64,000 bases of DNA, taken from positions 3,252,001-3,316,000 of the forward strand of contig NZ_CP042823.1 of the NCBI RefSeq assembly GCF_008000895.1, in the 5' to 3' direction. Origin of the DNA: Methylobacterium sp. WL1. GTDB lineage: Bacteria > Pseudomonadota > Alphaproteobacteria > Rhizobiales > Beijerinckiaceae. Below the pieces are notes generated by a model that did no database searches, was not told the origin of the DNA, and saw only the letters and a program-made list of their open reading frames with translations. The translations under genes and the position numbers were made by a program. This document shows, in pieces, positions 61,898 through 64,000 of the stretch. Numbering within the stretch: position 1 is the stretch's first letter; every line of letters begins with the position of its first letter.

Positions 61898-63103
61898 ATG
61901 ACCTCGCTGTTCGCCGGCATCCAGGACGCGCCGCTCGACCCGATCATGCGCCTGTTCGAGGCTTTCAACGCCGACACGAGCACGAAAAAGCTCAACCTTG
62001 TGGTCGGGGTCTACACGGATGCCGAGGGCAAGGTGCCGCGCCTGCGCGCCGTGCAGACCGCCGAGAAGCGCTGGATCGAGAAGGGTCTGCCGAAGACCTA
62101 CCGGCCGATCGAGGGGACCAAGCCGTTCCGCGACGCGGTCCAGGCCCTGCTGTTCGGTGCGGGCGCCCCGATCCTGACGCAGAACCGCACCGCGACGCTC
62201 CAGAGCATCGGCGGCACCGGCGCCCTCAAGACCGGCGCCGACGTGCTCGCGGTGCTCAATCCCGGCGCCACCGTGGCGGTGAGCAACCCGAGCTGGGAAA
62301 ACCACAAGGCGCTGTTCACGCAGGCCGGCTTCACCGTCGTCGACTACCCGTATTTCTCGGCCGAGACCGGCGGCGTCGACTACCCGGCGATGCGCGCCTA
62401 CCTCGAGACGCTGCCCAAGGGCTCGATCGTGGTGCTGCACGCCTGCTGCCACAACCCGACCGGCGCCGACCTGACGCCCGACGAGTGGCGCGACCTCGCA
62501 CCCTTGCTCGCGGAGCGCGGCCTGATCCCGTTCCTCGACATCGCCTACCAGGGCTTCGGCGACGGCCTCGATGCGGACGCCGCGCCGGTGCGCCTGTTCG
62601 CCGAGTCGGGTCAGGAGTTCTTCGTCGCCTCGTCGTTCTCGAAGTCGTTCTCGCTCTACGGCGAGCGCGTCGGCGCGCTGACGATCGTCGCCGAGACCCC
62701 GGCTTTGAAGACCAAGGTCGAGTCCCTGGCCAAGCGGCTTGTGCGGGCGAGCTACTCGAACCCGGTGACCCACGGCGCGGCCATCGTCGAGATGGTGCTG
62801 ACCGATCCGGAGCTGCGCGCCGACTGGGAGCGGGAGCTGGCCGAGATGCGTGAGCGGATCCGTTCCATGCGGGTGCGCATGGCCGACAGCCTGCAGCAGC
62901 GCCACCCCGAGCGCGGTTTCGACGCGATCAAGACGCAGAAGGGCATGTTCTCCTACACCGGGCTGAGCCCCGAGGAGGCGACCCGCCTGCGCACCGAGCA
63001 CGAGGTCTATGCCCTGGAGACGGGCCGGATCTGCGTGGCGGCGGTCAACACCCACAACATCGACCACGTGGTCGATGCGATCGACGCCGTTGTGAAGGGC
63101 TGA
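61898..63103 (+). CDS. Aromatic/aspartate aminotransferase (class I, PLP)
   Basis: 401 residues from the ATG at 61898. NLVVGVYTDAEGKVPRLRAV is the class I opening, then TLQSIGGTGALKTGADVL, CCHNPTGADLT (Asn and Pro of the PLP pocket), and LDIAYQGFGDGL. The PLP lysine is in SSFSKSFSLYGERVG, then RASYSNPVTHGAAIV. The pattern is TyrB/AspC type I. Transfers amino groups between aromatic amino acids or aspartate and 2-oxoglutarate. Four bases separate it from a 2-hydroxyacid dehydrogenase, which may reduce the oxo-acid product. Confidence 0.91.
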   Translation: MTSLFAGIQDAPLDPIMRLFEAFNADTSTKKLNLVVGVYTDAEGKVPRLRAVQTAEKRWIEKGLPKTYRPIEGTKPFRDAVQALLFGAGAPILTQNRTATLQSIGGTGALKTGADVLAVLNPGATVAVSNPSWENHKALFTQAGFTVVDYPYFSAETGGVDYPAMRAYLETLPKGSIVVLHACCHNPTGADLTPDEWRDLAPLLAERGLIPFLDIAYQGFGDGLDADAAPVRLFAESGQEFFVASSFSKSFSLYGERVGALTIVAETPALKTKVESLAKRLVRASYSNPVTHGAAIVEMVLTDPELRADWERELAEMRERIRSMRVRMADSLQQRHPERGFDAIKTQKGMFSYTGLSPEEATRLRTEHEVYALETGRICVAAVNTHNIDHVVDAIDAVVKG

Positions 63104-63107
63104 CCCG

Positions 63108-64000
63108 ATGGCGGCCCTCAAGCGCGTCTGCCGGTTCAATCTCTGGATCAACCCGGTCTTCGATGCGCGGCTGAGGGCCGAGCCCGATATCGACCTCCAG
63201 GTCGGCGACCTGCAGGGCCCGGCGGAAACGCTCGAGGCCCTGCTGGCGCAGGCGCATGTCTTCCACGTCTCCCCGGCACGGGACGAGCTGCCCCGCCGCT
63301 GGCACGTCACCGACGGCCTTCTGGCCGGCTGCCCGAACCTGCTGGCGGTGTCGTCCGGCGGGGCGGGCTTCGACACGGTGGACGCGGCCGCCTGTACCCG
63401 GGCGGGCGTCGCCGTGGTCAACCAGGTCGGCGGCAATGCCCGCTCGGTGGCGGAACTTGCCATCGGCCTGATGCTCGCCGTCTCGCGCAAGATCTGCGTC
63501 TCGGACCGGCTGCTGCGGACGGAACGGGGCTTCTCGCGGGAATCGCTGATGGGCCACGAGATCGGCGGCGCGACCCTCGGGCTCGTCGGCATCGGCCATA
63601 CTGGTCGGGAGGTCGCAAAGCTCGCCCGCGGGTTCGACATGCGGGTCCTGGCCTACGACCCGCTGCTCGCGGCCGACGAGATCCGAGCGCGCGGCGCAGA
63701 GCCGGTGGATCGCGCGCGGCTGCTCGCCGAGTCCGACATCGTGTCCCTGCATTGCCCGCTCGACGACACGACCCGGGGCAGCTTCGACGCCACGACCTTC
63801 GCGGCCATGAAGTCCGGCGCGCTGTTCATCACCACGGCCCGGGGCGGCGTTCACGACGAGGCGGCTTTGGCCGATGCCCTCACGGCCGGCCATCTCGCGG
63901 GGGCCGGCCTCGACGTGTGGGCACCGGAGCCCCCGCCCCGTGATTCCGGCCTGCTGCAGCTCGACACCGTGGTGGCGACCTACCACACCGCCGGCGTCAC
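63108..64000 (+). CDS. D-isomer-specific 2-hydroxyacid dehydrogenase, C-terminus cut by window
   Basis: 297 codons in the window, and the rest lies beyond the right edge. The nucleotide-binding motif is LGLVGIGHTGREVAKLARG. Catalytic Arg is in ITTARGGVHDEAAL, Glu in LDVWAPEPPP, and His at the right edge in ATYHTAG. Reduces 2-oxo acids to D-2-hydroxy acids with NAD(P)H; the substrate could be phenylpyruvate-like, given the aminotransferase 4 bp upstream, but that is inference. Confidence 0.9.
   Translation, partial: MAALKRVCRFNLWINPVFDARLRAEPDIDLQVGDLQGPAETLEALLAQAHVFHVSPARDELPRRWHVTDGLLAGCPNLLAVSSGGAGFDTVDAAACTRAGVAVVNQVGGNARSVAELAIGLMLAVSRKICVSDRLLRTERGFSRESLMGHEIGGATLGLVGIGHTGREVAKLARGFDMRVLAYDPLLAADEIRARGAEPVDRARLLAESDIVSLHCPLDDTTRGSFDATTFAAMKSGALFITTARGGVHDEAALADALTAGHLAGAGLDVWAPEPPPRDSGLLQLDTVVATYHTAGV

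Noticed and set aside
61616..63640. A 674-codon antisense frame over the aminotransferase
   Set aside because: All class I aminotransferase motifs read on the + strand. The reverse frame has none.
1..64000. Insertion sequences, prophage genes, CRISPR arrays, rRNA and tRNA
   Set aside because: I searched both strands by eye for transposase and integrase motifs, regular spaced repeats and tRNA cloverleafs and found none that hold up.

Overview
The window is high-GC DNA with dense, frequently overlapping genes, and it reads as part of the chromosome of a Hyphomicrobiales (Rhizobiales) alphaproteobacterium. Methylobacterium or a close relative is the best guess. The evidence is a GcrA-type cell-cycle regulator, a MucR/Ros-type regulator, an addA-trxA pair, a complete minCDE set, an Omp25-like porin and several small hydrophilic proteins. 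The genus is an inference from this mix; no rRNA or tRNA was found to test it.

Layout. 0-7 kb: an RND efflux operon running off the left edge, then surface-polysaccharide genes (O-antigen-ligase-like polymerase/ligase, family 25 glycosyltransferase) and a translationally coupled polytopic membrane protein plus DCC-family thiol protein. 7-12 kb: pxpABC (5-oxoprolinase), a class II aldolase, an MltB-type lytic transglycosylase and a START-like protein. 12-19 kb: pyruvate kinase, a 42-residue protein, a patatin lipoprotein, gcrA, an orphan TAXI binding protein and cysK. 19-21 kb: a secreted unknown, then three overlapping tiny hydrophilic genes ending at a terminator. 21-29 kb: typA/bipA, a very unusual ABC transporter with an eroded nucleotide-binding domain, a cytochrome P450 and an alpha/beta hydrolase. 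29-36 kb: minC-minD-minE, a second minC, addA and trxA. 36-42 kb: porin, folC-accD-trpA and a HAD phosphatase. 42-50 kb: a GH63-type glucosidase, MucR, an FAD oxidoreductase, lrgAB, a TerB protein, a Tat-exported DJ-1 protein with TenA, and a NarL-type two-component system. 52-64 kb: a proline-rich anchored protein, a DEAD-box helicase, VapBC, ChaA, a molybdenum oxidoreductase with flavin reductase, infA with an EamA exporter, an orphan LivK-type binding protein, an aromatic aminotransferase and a 2-hydroxyacid dehydrogenase cut by the right edge.

How genes work together. Many neighbours overlap by ATGA or GTGA (RND pair, membrane/DCC pair, pxpA-B-C, minD-minE, tiny-protein operon, vapB-vapC, kinase-regulator), so they are probably translated together. 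Division control is concentrated here: GcrA, MinCDE, an extra MinC, and a GANTC site with CtrA-like half-sites just upstream of minC.

No mobile element, integrase, CRISPR array, rRNA or tRNA was recognised. The observations most worth pursuing are the ABC transporter that has lost its ATPase motifs, the tandem MinC paralogues, the membrane/DCC pair beside polysaccharide genes, and the tiny-protein operon.
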